Notes: generated by a model from the sequence alone, not told the origin. A DNA stretch of 64,000 bases from Butyrivibrio sp. AC2005 (GCF_000424145.1 NZ_AUJI01000023.1:1-64000); one strand, 5' to 3'; positions 26,812-36,915 are shown, numbered from the stretch's first letter. A program made the numbers and translations.

Positions 26812-27462
26812 CTATAGTCGGAACAATAATTCCTTACCCAGAGATATAAAGTAGGAAACTCCCTGAGATATCATACTGAAGAAGATCATCAGTATGAAAA
26901 TCATAACAAGCATTGCAAAAAGTGTTGCAACTGTAAAAAGTAGGTTCTTACCTGCTGAATACTCGTGTATCTGTCCCATAGCTGCTATAACAAGGAGTGC
27001 TGCCCAAACCAGTGATATTGCACTCACCATAGCGTAAAACTCTTTTTCATCCACAGTAACAAAGTTACTAAAGATCATAAGTGGGAATTGAATGAGCGGG
27101 TATGGTGTAAATGCGTAACATGTGGCCATATATACCTGCCCTAAACGTCCTTTACCATCAAACAACGTTGTTAATCCCCAGTTTCCTACAACCCAGAGGG
27201 ACAAAGGAAACAGAATACTTGCTATGTATAAGAAGATGTTCAGGTCTTCCCAATATACTGTCATGAATATGAAACTCGTATATCTGAGCTTTAATATTCT
27301 TATGAGCACTGTAGCAATCAGTATGGTGTTGGCTGCTGCATAGGTTCCTCTTTTTTCGTGTGTCAGATCCCAAAATCCGTCAAGCGGATGTGAGATACAG
27401 TAAAGAGCAAACTTCAGCGAGTCAATATATCGATCATATTTCTCTTTTGTGATAGCTGCCAT
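26812..27462 (-). CDS. Yip1-family integral membrane protein
   Basis: Membrane protein of 216 residues with five hydrophobic helices (about 40-60, 70-95, 115-135, 145-165 and 180-205) and a Pro-Leu-Asp-Gly-Phe-Trp start (SHPLDGFWDLTHEKRGTY) typical of bacterial Yip1 proteins. Its ATG overlaps the stop of the NHL-repeat gene by one base (TAATG), so the two are translationally coupled. The conserved order NHL protein, Yip1 protein, DUF5696 protein inside an ABC transporter operon suggests a membrane complex, but the function is unknown. Confidence 0.8.
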   Translation of the reverse strand: MAAITKEKYDRYIDSLKFALYCISHPLDGFWDLTHEKRGTYAAANTILIATVLIRILKLRYTSFIFMTVYWEDLNIFLYIASILFPLSLWVVGNWGLTTLFDGKGRLGQVYMATCYAFTPYPLIQFPLMIFSNFVTVDEKEFYAMVSAISLVWAALLVIAAMGQIHEYSAGKNLLFTVATLFAMLVMIFILMIFFSMISQGVSYFISLGKELLFRL

Positions 27463-28985
27463 TATTTTTCTCCGTCCTGTAAATTCATGAAAATATCTGC
27501 AGTGTCAATCTCATGCTTGATTCTCTTAATTCTTCCGGATCCAAGCGGGATTAAGAACAGTGCCAGAATAACAAGTACAATCCAAACAATATGATCTTCT
27601 ACCCATTCCTTACGATACTGCTTATAAGCTTTGGAATAGTTCTCATCGTCATATTTAAGCTCGAAGTACTCCATTGCTTCCTTATAACGTTTCTGGCGAA
27701 GAAGAGATCTTCCTATTCCTATGTATGCCAGGTCGTAGTTACCATTCTGGTTCATTACGTTTTGCCAGGACTCACCGGATTCTGTGTATTTACCCTGATC
27801 AAACTGTTCTATTGCGTTATAAACCATTTGACCAAATTCTGTAGGAACAAATACTGTAATAGAATTATCTAAAGCATCTACTACATATATATCGTGACCT
27901 ATGCAGTCAATAGCTGTAGGTTTACGGAAGTATCCATTCATATTACCGTTTCCACCGTAGCAGAATACGATATTACCCTGATCATCATAGCCAAAGCATC
28001 TTCCACGGTTCCTATCAAGACATACATAGATGTCATTTGTCATGACGGTAACATCTGTGAAAACCGAAGGTCCTTCATATCCACCGCCGGAACCCCAGTA
28101 AAGGTCACCCAGAATTCCCCATTCTCCGTTATGAACAAGAATGTCATTTCCCATAAGGTTAAGCTTTCTTACCGCATTATCGGTTTTTGAAGCTTTGTCC
28201 TCGTTTATTGCCATTGTTGCATATATGAATCCTTCATAATCCATGAAGATATTCTCATATTCGGTAGGAACAAAAGATTCCATCTTAGCTCTCTGTTCCT
28301 GAGAAGCAAACTTTTTCCAGATATAATCAGTCCAGTCAAAAGTAACAGGAGTTGCTCCTACAAAGCCCGAGAAAGATCCATCAGCTTCATACTTTATAAG
28401 ACCTTTGTTAATACCTGTTGCAATACAGTAAACTCGACCTGCTGTATCAATTGCGAGTTTCTTGGGCTGGAAAACAAGACTGGGATCAAGTGTATTATCA
28501 TCAGGTTTTGTGAATTCCATAATGTAATTCAGATCCTTATCGAGTTTTAATACTCTCGCATTACCCTGATCAGCGATGTAAAAATCTCCCTCTTCAGAAA
28601 CAGCAACGTCTGTTGGATTGGAGAAAGTCTTAACTTCGACATCTCCCTCAAAAGAATCGATGATTCTTACAACCTCCAATTTTTCGGCTGAATCTCTTTT
28701 AAGTTCGATAATACGATTGTTTCCGCTGTCACAAAGGTATATAAAATTGCCATAAGTGAATATTCCATCAGGACTCTTTAAGTTTGTATCAAGTCCTAAG
28801 TCTGATCCTGTAAACACCTTACAAACATTGTAGAAATCAGGACTTTCCTGAACATCTCCCCAATAATCGTAATTGTAGGTGTATCCATATTCACCTGCGT
28901 ATGCCGTCAAAGGAGTGGCCGTAACTACCATCATTCCTGCAAATATTGCAGCAGCTCCTTTTACGATTTTTTTCATAGTCTGCAT
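27462..28985 (-). CDS. Secreted NHL-repeat protein with C-terminal transmembrane helix
   Basis: Exported protein of about 507 residues. A signal peptide (cleavage near AYAGEY) is followed by an NHL-type beta-propeller (about 60-385) with repeats such as LKSPDGIFTYGNFIYLCDSG, NPTDVAVSEEGDFYIADQGN and KPTAIDCIGHDIYVVDALDN. A short TPR-like helical stretch (about 395-450, YIGIGRSLLRQKRYKEAMEY) and a transmembrane helix near residue 470 come next, with a basic tail inside. It may be a surface scaffold or sugar-binding propeller for the transporter. The ATG at 28985 has AAAGG eight bases ahead. No catalytic site is evident. Confidence 0.8.
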   Translation of the reverse strand: MQTMKKIVKGAAAIFAGMMVVTATPLTAYAGEYGYTYNYDYWGDVQESPDFYNVCKVFTGSDLGLDTNLKSPDGIFTYGNFIYLCDSGNNRIIELKRDSAEKLEVVRIIDSFEGDVEVKTFSNPTDVAVSEEGDFYIADQGNARVLKLDKDLNYIMEFTKPDDNTLDPSLVFQPKKLAIDTAGRVYCIATGINKGLIKYEADGSFSGFVGATPVTFDWTDYIWKKFASQEQRAKMESFVPTEYENIFMDYEGFIYATMAINEDKASKTDNAVRKLNLMGNDILVHNGEWGILGDLYWGSGGGYEGPSVFTDVTVMTNDIYVCLDRNRGRCFGYDDQGNIVFCYGGNGNMNGYFRKPTAIDCIGHDIYVVDALDNSITVFVPTEFGQMVYNAIEQFDQGKYTESGESWQNVMNQNGNYDLAYIGIGRSLLRQKRYKEAMEYFELKYDDENYSKAYKQYRKEWVEDHIVWIVLVILALFLIPLGSGRIKRIKHEIDTADIFMNLQDGEK

Positions 28986-29025
28986 AACTAACACCTTTCC
29001 AAGTATGGTATGGTAATGTCTTTTA

Positions 29026-29943
29026 TCAATCCTTAAGACCTGAACTAGCCATTGTCTCGAGGATCTGGCTCTGAGAGAATACGAAGATGATAATCGGAAC
29101 GATCATTACTACAACCAGTACGGCTGCACCCTGACCTGTTCTTGCAATACCACCACTCTGAATCTGCTGAAGTGCAAATACCAGTGTCTTCTTTTCCTCT
29201 GAATAAATAAAGGTTGCTGCTCTGTCATTCCAGAGTCTCTGTACTGAGAAGATGATAAGTGTCATCCAAGCGGGCTTAACATTCGGCATTACTATTCCTG
29301 CAAATACCTTCCACTCATTAGCTCCATCTATCTTGGCAGCTTCAATAAGTGATGTGGGAAGACCTTCCATGAACTGCTTCATAAGGAAAAGCCCCATAGG
29401 TGCTGCGAATGCCGGTATAATGATTGCCCAGTATGTATCAATCCATCCGAGTTTGTTTAGAATGATGTAGTTCGGGATGGCTGTTACATAACCGGTGAAC
29501 ATCATAGCAACTGTTACTACTTTGAAAAATGCCTGATTTCCGGGGAAATCATACTTAGCAAGTACAAACGCTGCCATTGATGAAATTATCAAATGTCCGA
29601 ATGTTCCTACAAATGTGATAAACACTGTATTGAACAGATATCTTGAGAAGGTAACCCAGGATTTTCCCATTGTTACGAACAGATCTGAGAAGTTATCCAA
29701 TGTAGGATGCTTCGGGAAAATCGTTGGCGGGAACTTAAACAGTTCATCCAAAGGCTTCAAAGCACTACTAACCGCATAAATAATCGGGAATGCCATTACA
29801 AAAGCCAGAAACAATAAGAATAAATATAGGAAAATGTCACCAATTATTGAGCGATTAGGTTTTCTTTTCTTAATCAGTTTCTTACGATAAACCTGTTCCT
29901 TCTCTGCTTTTTCAATTTTTTTCTTGCTACTTTCTTTACTCAT
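29026..29943 (-). CDS. Sugar ABC transporter permease (MalG type)
   Basis: Permease of 305 residues with six helices and the EAA loop IEAAKIDGANEWKVFAGIVM. It starts with a very basic cytoplasmic tail (KKKIEKAEKEQ). It is encoded one base after the partner permease stop, with AGGA before the ATG. Together with 29945-30883 and the binding protein at 30928 it forms a second, complete importer in this locus. Confidence 0.93.
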   Translation of the reverse strand: MSKESSKKKIEKAEKEQVYRKKLIKKRKPNRSIIGDIFLYLFLLFLAFVMAFPIIYAVSSALKPLDELFKFPPTIFPKHPTLDNFSDLFVTMGKSWVTFSRYLFNTVFITFVGTFGHLIISSMAAFVLAKYDFPGNQAFFKVVTVAMMFTGYVTAIPNYIILNKLGWIDTYWAIIIPAFAAPMGLFLMKQFMEGLPTSLIEAAKIDGANEWKVFAGIVMPNVKPAWMTLIIFSVQRLWNDRAATFIYSEEKKTLVFALQQIQSGGIARTGQGAAVLVVVMIVPIIIFVFSQSQILETMASSGLKD

Positions 29944-29944
29944 G

Positions 29945-30883
29945 TCAGGTTCCTACTCTCCTTAAGAGACTTTGAATTGCTTTGTTGCATAAGATCATCA
30001 TCAGGAACAGGATAGTTGCTATTGCACATGCATATCCCATCTCATATCTTGTTGAACCGTAGTCAATAAGGTGCGCTACGATTGTTCTTGCTGCGTAATC
30101 CGTACTGGGGAATCCGCAAAGCTGCATTGTAACATCAGCAACGTTGAATGCCTGTGTTATTGACATAACCGCACCGAACATAAGCATAGGCTTCATGTTG
30201 GGCAGCGTAATGAACCAAAGCTCCTGCCAACGGTTCTTAATACCATCCATGTATCCGGCTTCAAACTGTGATCTGTCAACGCCCTGTAGACCAGCTACGA
30301 AAGCAAGGAATCCTGAACCAAGGCTCATCCAGAGGATAACTACCATACAAATAGGTAACATATATGCCGGATTTACAAGCCATAGGATTGGTTTATCAAT
30401 TATTCCCATGTTCATCAAAAGTGCATTTACATGACCATACGCATCACCTCTGAAAAGTACAGAGAAGATAACGAAACAGTTACCCGCGATTGACGGTGCG
30501 TAAAACACTAAGACCGCTATACTTCGTACCCATCTTGGCAATTCATTTATCAGCCAGGCAAAAAGGAAGGACATTATATAGCCAAGAGGTCCGGTAATCA
30601 CTGCAATCAACAATGTGTTTTTCACACCGATTAGGAAGATGTCGTCCTGCAGAATCAGGCTGATATAATTCTGCAGACCGATAAATCGCGGTGCTTCCAA
30701 TACGTTATAATATGTAAAACTAAAATATATGGATGCCAAAACCGGAAAAATGTAAAACATTGTAAACAAAATCGCGTAGGGTGCCAGAAAGAGATAGCAC
30801 ATTTTTCGATTTTTTGCTTTTTTATATGCCACCTTTGCTTCATGTTTTCGCAAGGTGAAGTATTTTTGAAGATACTCTTTCAT
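29945..30883 (-). CDS. Sugar ABC transporter permease (MalF type)
   Basis: Permease of 312 residues, six helices, EAA loop FEAGYMDGIKNRWQELWFIT and family start YLFLAPYAILFTMFYIFPV. A basic N-terminal tail of about 30 residues precedes the first helix. The gene follows the CBM-bearing binding protein by 44 bases, with GGAGAG before the ATG. Confidence 0.93.
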   Translation of the reverse strand: MKEYLQKYFTLRKHEAKVAYKKAKNRKMCYLFLAPYAILFTMFYIFPVLASIYFSFTYYNVLEAPRFIGLQNYISLILQDDIFLIGVKNTLLIAVITGPLGYIMSFLFAWLINELPRWVRSIAVLVFYAPSIAGNCFVIFSVLFRGDAYGHVNALLMNMGIIDKPILWLVNPAYMLPICMVVILWMSLGSGFLAFVAGLQGVDRSQFEAGYMDGIKNRWQELWFITLPNMKPMLMFGAVMSITQAFNVADVTMQLCGFPSTDYAARTIVAHLIDYGSTRYEMGYACAIATILFLMMILCNKAIQSLLRRVGT

Positions 30884-30927
30884 TCTTTCTCTCCTAAATT
30901 TCTCGGATTAGTGTGCTTATGCCTTCT

Positions 30928-33873
30928 TTATTCAAGTGGCATTCCGAACTCTTTCCTCTTCTTCACGATCTCTTCATCTATCATGATTGAGTAATCAATG
31001 ATTGTTTCTCGTGAATCAACTTTTTCATTTATTACCTTACGGATCGCGTTGGAAATGTGACGTCCTGTGAAATATCCACCGGGAACTTCTCTAATTCCAA
31101 CTGTCTGATCCCACTGATCATCAAGTACTTCTATATCATCTGCGCTCCAGGACAGATTTCTGAATGCATCTCTGTTTGCTGTAGCATATCTTGCAGAAGA
31201 TCCAAGTAGGGCCTCGATCTCTCGACCGAATCTAACTTGTGTATCCGGTTCTGCCCACCACTTCATGAACTCCCAGGACTGATTCCTAAGCTCTTCATCC
31301 TCAGTTTTGATCATCATAGTCGCACTACCTGTGATGAAGTCTGAGCGGTTGATAGTACCATCCGGCATCTCTGTTCCGGGGATAAGTGTGAAGTCCCAAA
31401 GGCCTCTGATCTCCGGTGCTGATACCATAAGTGTGTTATATGTTGAGTACGGAGAAATACCTATCGGCATCTCACCTGATCTAAATCTACTTACAAAGTC
31501 ATAAATAACCGGCAGACCATAGTCATTGAAGTATCTTACATAATCATCAAATGCTCTGACACCTGCTTCTGTATTGACTGTTGTCTTTGTACCGTTTTCA
31601 TTGTACATATCCCCACCATACTGATAGAGAAGTGAGAAGTACATTGAAAGATCCGGCTGGCTCGACATAATTGATGTTGATGCCTGTGCAGCTCCGCTGT
31701 TACCGGCTGCTGTCGGAATTCCTACTGAAAGGTTCTTACCCTGGATTGTAGGCATCATTTCAATAAGTTCCTGCCATGTCTGCGGAGGTTCAAGTCCCAG
31801 TTCTTCAAGTACGTCCTTTCTATAGAACATAACATTGAAGGTCTGTGTCTCCGGGAGACCATAAATATGTCCATCAAGTCTGTACTGCTCGTATGAACTC
31901 TCTGAATAGTGAGCAATTACATCCTGCCAGTCAGGGAACTGTGTAATATCCTCAGCTGCACCACGGAGTGCGTAGTTGACAGGCTGGTCTGCTCCTACGG
32001 AAAGAACTACGTTCGGTCCTCTTCCTGCAAGTACTGCATTAAGAAGCGCATCCGGAGCAACAATTTCTACGTTAACCTTTACTCCGCTTTCAGGTGTGAA
32101 CGTATCATCTACCATGGACTTAAGGATTGTACCCTGATCACGTCCGGTAAGTATCCATACCTTTACTACCTTATCTGATCCATTTGAATCATATACATCA
32201 CCGACTGAGTTATAATCTACAAAGAAGGATGCAACGAAGGATTTAATCTCATGTCCGCTCTTTGTAAAGAAATTTGCTTTATCTTTCTTCGGTGATACTC
32301 CGGTTCCTGATACTACCAGATAATCAATATCCAGCTTTGTATCACTCATATTAAGTGACGCTGTACCAAGTGCAGTTATGTTATCCTTAAAGGATGTAAA
32401 CTCTGTTGTAATCTTCTGAGGCTTAGCACAGAATCTTTCAAGCTGCTGTGCAACAGTCTGTGCAGAAGCTATCTGGTCTGCTTTCTGTCCACTGTATGCA
32501 ACCATATCATCTACTATTTTATAGAGACGCTTGGATTCAAGATCCATAGCCTGCATGATTTCCGGATATGTCTTTTCTATATGATAGTCTCTGTAAACAT
32601 CCGGCGTTGCACCTGTATATACAAGGATTCTTCTATATATCTGATTAAGTCTGTAGGTTGAATCCTCAAGTTCCTGAAGTATTTCACCAACTCCACCGAG
32701 AGTTGCTTCTAATCTAATAGTATGTGTTCCCTTTGTAAGGAAAATGTTGTAAGGTGTTCCGTTATCATCTGCAAGTGTCAGGCAATCCCAGTCATTTGCG
32801 AACGGGAATGACACTTCATTTAACTCATCAAAAGGAACCTCACCATCTATAAGAACTCGTCTGTTTGATACGATACCTCTGGAGTAATTCTGACGTCCTT
32901 TTACCATTATGTTGTAAAGGCCATCTTCGGGAACATCTATGTTCCACTCAATCCACTGTCCTGAGCTTCTCCATGTATCTCCTCCAACATAGTTGAGAAC
33001 TGTATGAGTTACGCTGTTAGGAACAGTTGTAGGTGAAGATCTGTCATACTTAGCATAAAGTGATGATTCTGATCTTAATGTTGAAGCTTCACCCTGAACA
33101 GTCTGCATGTATGTCTTTGCTGTATCGGAACCATCTTTTCCTGCAAATTCTGCTGAATACTCTTCGTAGGTCTTCGCTTTCTCTATTGCCTTCAACTGAA
33201 GCTGAGTTATCAGCATTGGCTCGTTAGCAGCTTCAATTGTCAGCTCGTTTTCACCTTGTTCGAAAAAGAACTGATAAGGTTCTGTAATGAATCCCATATC
33301 ATCTCTGAAGTAAGCTTTCTGCCAGTCAAAAACCTCTACCTGTGTAGGTCTTATTTCATTCTTCTGATTATCAACCTTAACTTCGCCGCCATCTGCCCAG
33401 ATTCTTGTAAATGTAATGTTCTTTGCATCTTCAAAAGGAGCTTCGCCATTTATGAAGACTGATCTCTCAGCAGCAACTCCTCTTGACTCAGGCAGGAAGT
33501 AATTTATATAGAGGTTATATAATCCTGCTTTTGGAACATTGACCTTCCAAGTCACTTTTGATCCTGTTCCTGTATAAAGAGCTTTATCTGCATCACCCTC
33601 GGGATTGTTCTCTTCATGAACATCTCCCTCACTCTGATTGTTATACAGATCCACATCTATTGACTCACTCGGTTTATCTGCATCAGCATGGTCTTGCAGG
33701 TAATTGGTATATGTTCCTGTCCTCTCCATACCTTCAACATCTACCGTAAGGTCTGTTCCTTCATATTTATTATGGAAGTCATCCACATCTCTCAGCGACA
33801 GAAGCACGCAGATTCCTGCGATAACTGCTAAAACGCCGATTATTATTAAAATTGTCCTGGAAGTCTTTTTCAT
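30928..33873 (-). CDS. Membrane-anchored solute-binding protein fused to two carbohydrate-binding-like domains
   Basis: Unusually long binding protein of about 981 residues. A single N-terminal helix (about 8-27, ILIIIGVLAVIAGICVLL) lacks a lipobox, so it is probably a membrane anchor. Two related beta-sandwich domains of CBM35/CBM6 type follow (about 40-235 and 255-430), recognisable by the repeated pattern GLYNLYINYFLPESRG...VFINGEAPF and GLYNIMVKGRQNYSRG...VLIDGEVPF. A helical linker leads to a family-1 solute-binding domain (about 555-960; LNAVLAGRGPNVVLSVGADQ, YGLPETQTFNVMFYRKDVLE). The ordinary binding protein is about 450 residues. It follows the GH10 gene by 17 bases. The ATG at 33873 has GGTGGA ahead of it. 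Confidence 0.85.
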   Translation of the reverse strand: MKKTSRTILIIIGVLAVIAGICVLLSLRDVDDFHNKYEGTDLTVDVEGMERTGTYTNYLQDHADADKPSESIDVDLYNNQSEGDVHEENNPEGDADKALYTGTGSKVTWKVNVPKAGLYNLYINYFLPESRGVAAERSVFINGEAPFEDAKNITFTRIWADGGEVKVDNQKNEIRPTQVEVFDWQKAYFRDDMGFITEPYQFFFEQGENELTIEAANEPMLITQLQLKAIEKAKTYEEYSAEFAGKDGSDTAKTYMQTVQGEASTLRSESSLYAKYDRSSPTTVPNSVTHTVLNYVGGDTWRSSGQWIEWNIDVPEDGLYNIMVKGRQNYSRGIVSNRRVLIDGEVPFDELNEVSFPFANDWDCLTLADDNGTPYNIFLTKGTHTIRLEATLGGVGEILQELEDSTYRLNQIYRRILVYTGATPDVYRDYHIEKTYPEIMQAMDLESKRLYKIVDDMVAYSGQKADQIASAQTVAQQLERFCAKPQKITTEFTSFKDNITALGTASLNMSDTKLDIDYLVVSGTGVSPKKDKANFFTKSGHEIKSFVASFFVDYNSVGDVYDSNGSDKVVKVWILTGRDQGTILKSMVDDTFTPESGVKVNVEIVAPDALLNAVLAGRGPNVVLSVGADQPVNYALRGAAEDITQFPDWQDVIAHYSESSYEQYRLDGHIYGLPETQTFNVMFYRKDVLEELGLEPPQTWQELIEMMPTIQGKNLSVGIPTAAGNSGAAQASTSIMSSQPDLSMYFSLLYQYGGDMYNENGTKTTVNTEAGVRAFDDYVRYFNDYGLPVIYDFVSRFRSGEMPIGISPYSTYNTLMVSAPEIRGLWDFTLIPGTEMPDGTINRSDFITGSATMMIKTEDEELRNQSWEFMKWWAEPDTQVRFGREIEALLGSSARYATANRDAFRNLSWSADDIEVLDDQWDQTVGIREVPGGYFTGRHISNAIRKVINEKVDSRETIIDYSIMIDEEIVKKRKEFGMPLE

Positions 33874-33890
33874 GTTATCCACCAAATCTC

Positions 33891-35432
33891 TTATTCTGCT
33901 TTTGTTTCTGCAAATACCCAGAAACTCGGTTTAGGCTCATATTTACTATCAAACAGAAGCGGGCATTGAGCCTGTCCTGATTTATTTCCGCCGCCCACAT
34001 TTGATCTGAACTGAAGCCATGAATACTTATCAATTGTTCCCCAGAATGTCATTCCGGTCACCTTGGCTTCTCCTGAATTCTGCGCTGCCTGAAGTGTATA
34101 ATATAGAAGATTGTATTGCTTTCTGTTCTTCTCATATTCTGCTTCCACAGATTCCGGATCTGAACTGTCATACTGATCACTTGCGGATAAATCCCATTCT
34201 GTAATCTGTATATTTCCTACAACATCGCCATATGCTTTAATCGCACTCTCAAACTCTGTTGTCGATGGTCCGCTTACACTGTAATGCCCTTGCATTCCCA
34301 TCGCTGTAATTCTTGTTCCTTCTCCGGGTGCTCCCTCTTCTGCTTTAACAGCTTCGAGCAGTTTTATGATTCCGCCTCGCTTTTTAACATCACACTCGTT
34401 ATAGTCGTTGTAGTAAAGCTCAAGGCTCTCAGGCGCATATTTATTTGCGTATTTAAACGCATTAATAATGAAGCTTTCATTCTGATATACATGCCACCAA
34501 CTGGAATTTCCTCCGTGAGTGTCCTCTGAAAGATCTTCATCAGGCCTTTCTGTGTCTGTCCTGTAGGTTCCTGTCGAATCTGAAACAGCTTCATTCACAA
34601 CATCCCAGCCATAAAACAGATCTTTGTACTTACTGTCTTCACCAACGAAATGTTCAAGAACTGATTTAATGTACCATTCCTGACGCTTATCCATCTCATC
34701 GGCAGATACGTACGGTTTTTCCTTATCATAGTCTTCATGGAAGAACCATTCAGGCGTCTGTGAATGCCACAGGAGAACATGTCCTCTTACCTGTAATGAC
34801 TGATCCGGATGTGTTTCATTCCATTTAAGGATTTTATCCAGGATTTTTTCCGGATTTTTAAAACTAAGTACCGGGACCGTTATCGTTTCACCATTCAACT
34901 CTGTTTCTTCCGTTCCCGGACACTTTCCATTGCTATATCCGAAAAGTGAATCCGGTTTTAATTCATTTCCCAATGTCACGCAGTTGAAATGCCTGGTAAC
35001 TATGTCCCAAACTCCGAGATCCCAGGGTTCCTGACCGGTTATCGCACAGCCAAATCTGCATCCCATTGTTTCTTTTACGCTATCCTTTAATGCGGGCACG
35101 TCCTCTTCCTCACTCTCGGCAGCACTTTCATCAGTGCCGGCAATCTCCGTATCCTCTGCTTTTTCTTTATCATCTGTTTCCGCAAAGCCTTCTATATTAT
35201 CTGCATCTTCTGCCATGTCTTCTTCCATATTTGAGGCATTTTCAGCAAATTCTTCCAAATTCTCATCTTTTTTATCTGAATTATCAGATGTTGCGGAAAT
35301 TTCATCTGCGCTTTTTGTATCAGTAGTGCCTCCAGTTGAAGGCTGGCCGCATCCTGCGCTGATAATTGCTGCTGTTGCAAGCAATACCGCTGCTCCAATC
35401 CTCCGGCGCTTTATAAGATCATATTTCTTCAT
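33891..35432 (-). CDS. GH10 endo-1,4-beta-xylanase lipoprotein
   Basis: Cell-surface xylanase of 513 residues and first gene of the leftward xylan locus. The lipoprotein signal ends at C28 (ISAGCGQPS). An acidic Glu/Asp/Ala linker spans about 30-115 and the GH10 barrel about 116-510. Acid/base E281 lies in GWDVVNEAVSD and nucleophile E412 in NIQITEWDLSA; H223 (LLWHSQTPEWF) and W466-type residues near MTFWGTIDKYSWL line the active site. It cuts xylan outside the cell, feeding the transporters encoded downstream. AAAGGA lies seven bases before the ATG. The divergent AraC gene at 35929 probably regulates it. Confidence 0.94.
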   Translation of the reverse strand: MKKYDLIKRRRIGAAVLLATAAIISAGCGQPSTGGTTDTKSADEISATSDNSDKKDENLEEFAENASNMEEDMAEDADNIEGFAETDDKEKAEDTEIAGTDESAAESEEEDVPALKDSVKETMGCRFGCAITGQEPWDLGVWDIVTRHFNCVTLGNELKPDSLFGYSNGKCPGTEETELNGETITVPVLSFKNPEKILDKILKWNETHPDQSLQVRGHVLLWHSQTPEWFFHEDYDKEKPYVSADEMDKRQEWYIKSVLEHFVGEDSKYKDLFYGWDVVNEAVSDSTGTYRTDTERPDEDLSEDTHGGNSSWWHVYQNESFIINAFKYANKYAPESLELYYNDYNECDVKKRGGIIKLLEAVKAEEGAPGEGTRITAMGMQGHYSVSGPSTTEFESAIKAYGDVVGNIQITEWDLSASDQYDSSDPESVEAEYEKNRKQYNLLYYTLQAAQNSGEAKVTGMTFWGTIDKYSWLQFRSNVGGGNKSGQAQCPLLFDSKYEPKPSFWVFAETKAE

Positions 35433-35928
35433 GAAATATTCCTTTCTACTTCTCAAAATTTGCTAAAAGTCTTAAAAGCTTTGCTGTTACTACAGCATAG
35501 ACGTTTATTAGGTATTGTGCTTATCATATTTTGCTTTTCCATACGCGCTTATTGCTATATAGTTTCCAAAATCTCCCTCCACTTTTTGTGAATATTTTAC
35601 AATATCATTATTTTTGTTTCATCTCTTGTTTATAATTATTTTATATGTAGAACATATTTCGTTCATAATAGCAAAATATGAGTGTAGTATGTTACTGAAT
35701 CTTTCTTCCTTTTTGTTGCTATTTACTTCTCAATTATTGCTTTTATTAGCACAAATTTTAGCACTATTTCTTGTAAGCATTTCACAAACTTGCTAAAATA
35801 GGGCATTTTCTATTTACTACATCCCGCAATATATGCTAAAGTACGAAAATATAAGATTGCGTTTCGCAATTATTGCATAATCAATGCAAATATTTGTTTA
35901 TCAGATTTTGAGATTTTAAGAGGACGCT
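35433..35928. other. Regulatory intergenic region between GH10 and the AraC gene
   Basis: About 500 bases of AT-rich DNA without a supported gene. It must contain the promoters of both divergent genes. Visible patterns are TTTGCTA at 35459 and TTTGCTG at 35480 (21 bases apart), TTGCTAAAATAG near 35790 and ATGCTAAAGTAC near 35833, plus TTAGCAC words around 35747 and 35760. These related words are candidate binding sites for the AraC protein. Confidence 0.5.
35455..35490 (-). promoter_or_regulatory. Candidate AraC-type direct repeat before the GH10 operon
   Basis: On the minus strand two AGCAA cores are exactly 21 bases apart (CAGCAAAGC and TTAGCAAAT), two helical turns. The same core and the same 21-base spacing occur before the esterase-GH43 gene at 40122. 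It lies 27-55 bases upstream of the GH10 start codon. Confidence 0.4.
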
Positions 35929-36909
35929 ATGAAAAACAAAAAAGAGAACCTTAATCTGAATTTTTATCAGCAAAATACCGACTTCCGTAACAGAGTAATG
36001 GTAGCCGAGAAGGAGAACAGCATTTTCCCCAAGGACGCTTCTGTCCGCATCTGGTACAATGTGCAGACCAGCGATTATCTGCCGCATTGGCACGATGCAA
36101 TGGAAGTAATCATTCCTATAGAAAACTATTATGATGTAGATATCGACAACGAACCTCATCATATCCTTCCAGGAGAGATCCTTATGATTTCTCCCAGAAA
36201 AATGCACCATTTACACGCGCCGGAAAGCGGAGCTCGCTTTATATGCCTGTTTAATGTAGATTTCTTTTCACAGGTTAAGGATTATACCGGTATGCTCTTT
36301 GTGAAAAACAGTTGTATACATATCACACCTGAGACATACGCTCCTGTTTATAGTGAAATTTACGATCTCTTTACTCAGATTTGGAACGAATATTTCCAAA
36401 ATACAGAATTTTACGAATTCTCAATATATGCAAATCTTCTTCAGGCATTCACTCTGCTTACCAGATGCCAGCTTAATCAGATACATCTGTTTACAGAAAG
36501 CAGCCCGAATAAGCGCAGGGACTATTTCACAAGACTTAATGGAGTTCTCGAATACATAGATGAACACTACACCGAGGATCTTACACTTGATGAAGTCGCT
36601 GATTTCAGTGGATTCTCCAAGTTCCATTTTACAAGGCTTTTCAAGGAATATATGAATTGCACTTTTTATGACTATTTGATAGGAAGAAGAATTAAAGCAT
36701 CCGAAATCCTGCTCTCACAGAACGATCTATCAATAACAGACGTTGCGCTTCAGGCAGGATTTTCAAGCATTTCAACCTTTAACAGGACATTTAAAACAAA
36801 GAAAGGCTGTACTCCGGGAGAATACAGAGCACTGTTCAGGCACAACAAGAATACTACCGATGATGGGCCTATTTCAGAAGAGGATGCAGTTGCAACCAGA
36901 ATTATATAG
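35929..36909 (+). CDS. AraC-family transcriptional regulator
   Basis: Regulator of 326 residues. An N-terminal cupin-like sensor domain (about 35-150, LPHWHDAMEVIIPIENYYDV, with HHILPGEILMISPRKMHHLH) is followed by two C-terminal helix-turn-helix motifs (about 212-312): DLTLDEVADFSGFSKFHFTR and DLSITDVALQAGFSSISTFN, and the family signature FNRTFKTKKGCTPGEYR. It is divergent from the 25-kb GH10 operon and convergent with the GH43 pair. I infer that it responds to a xylan breakdown product and activates the flanking operons. A bidirectional terminator follows. Confidence 0.93.
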   Translation: MKNKKENLNLNFYQQNTDFRNRVMVAEKENSIFPKDASVRIWYNVQTSDYLPHWHDAMEVIIPIENYYDVDIDNEPHHILPGEILMISPRKMHHLHAPESGARFICLFNVDFFSQVKDYTGMLFVKNSCIHITPETYAPVYSEIYDLFTQIWNEYFQNTEFYEFSIYANLLQAFTLLTRCQLNQIHLFTESSPNKRRDYFTRLNGVLEYIDEHYTEDLTLDEVADFSGFSKFHFTRLFKEYMNCTFYDYLIGRRIKASEILLSQNDLSITDVALQAGFSSISTFNRTFKTKKGCTPGEYRALFRHNKNTTDDGPISEEDAVATRII

Positions 36910-36915
36910 TTTATA

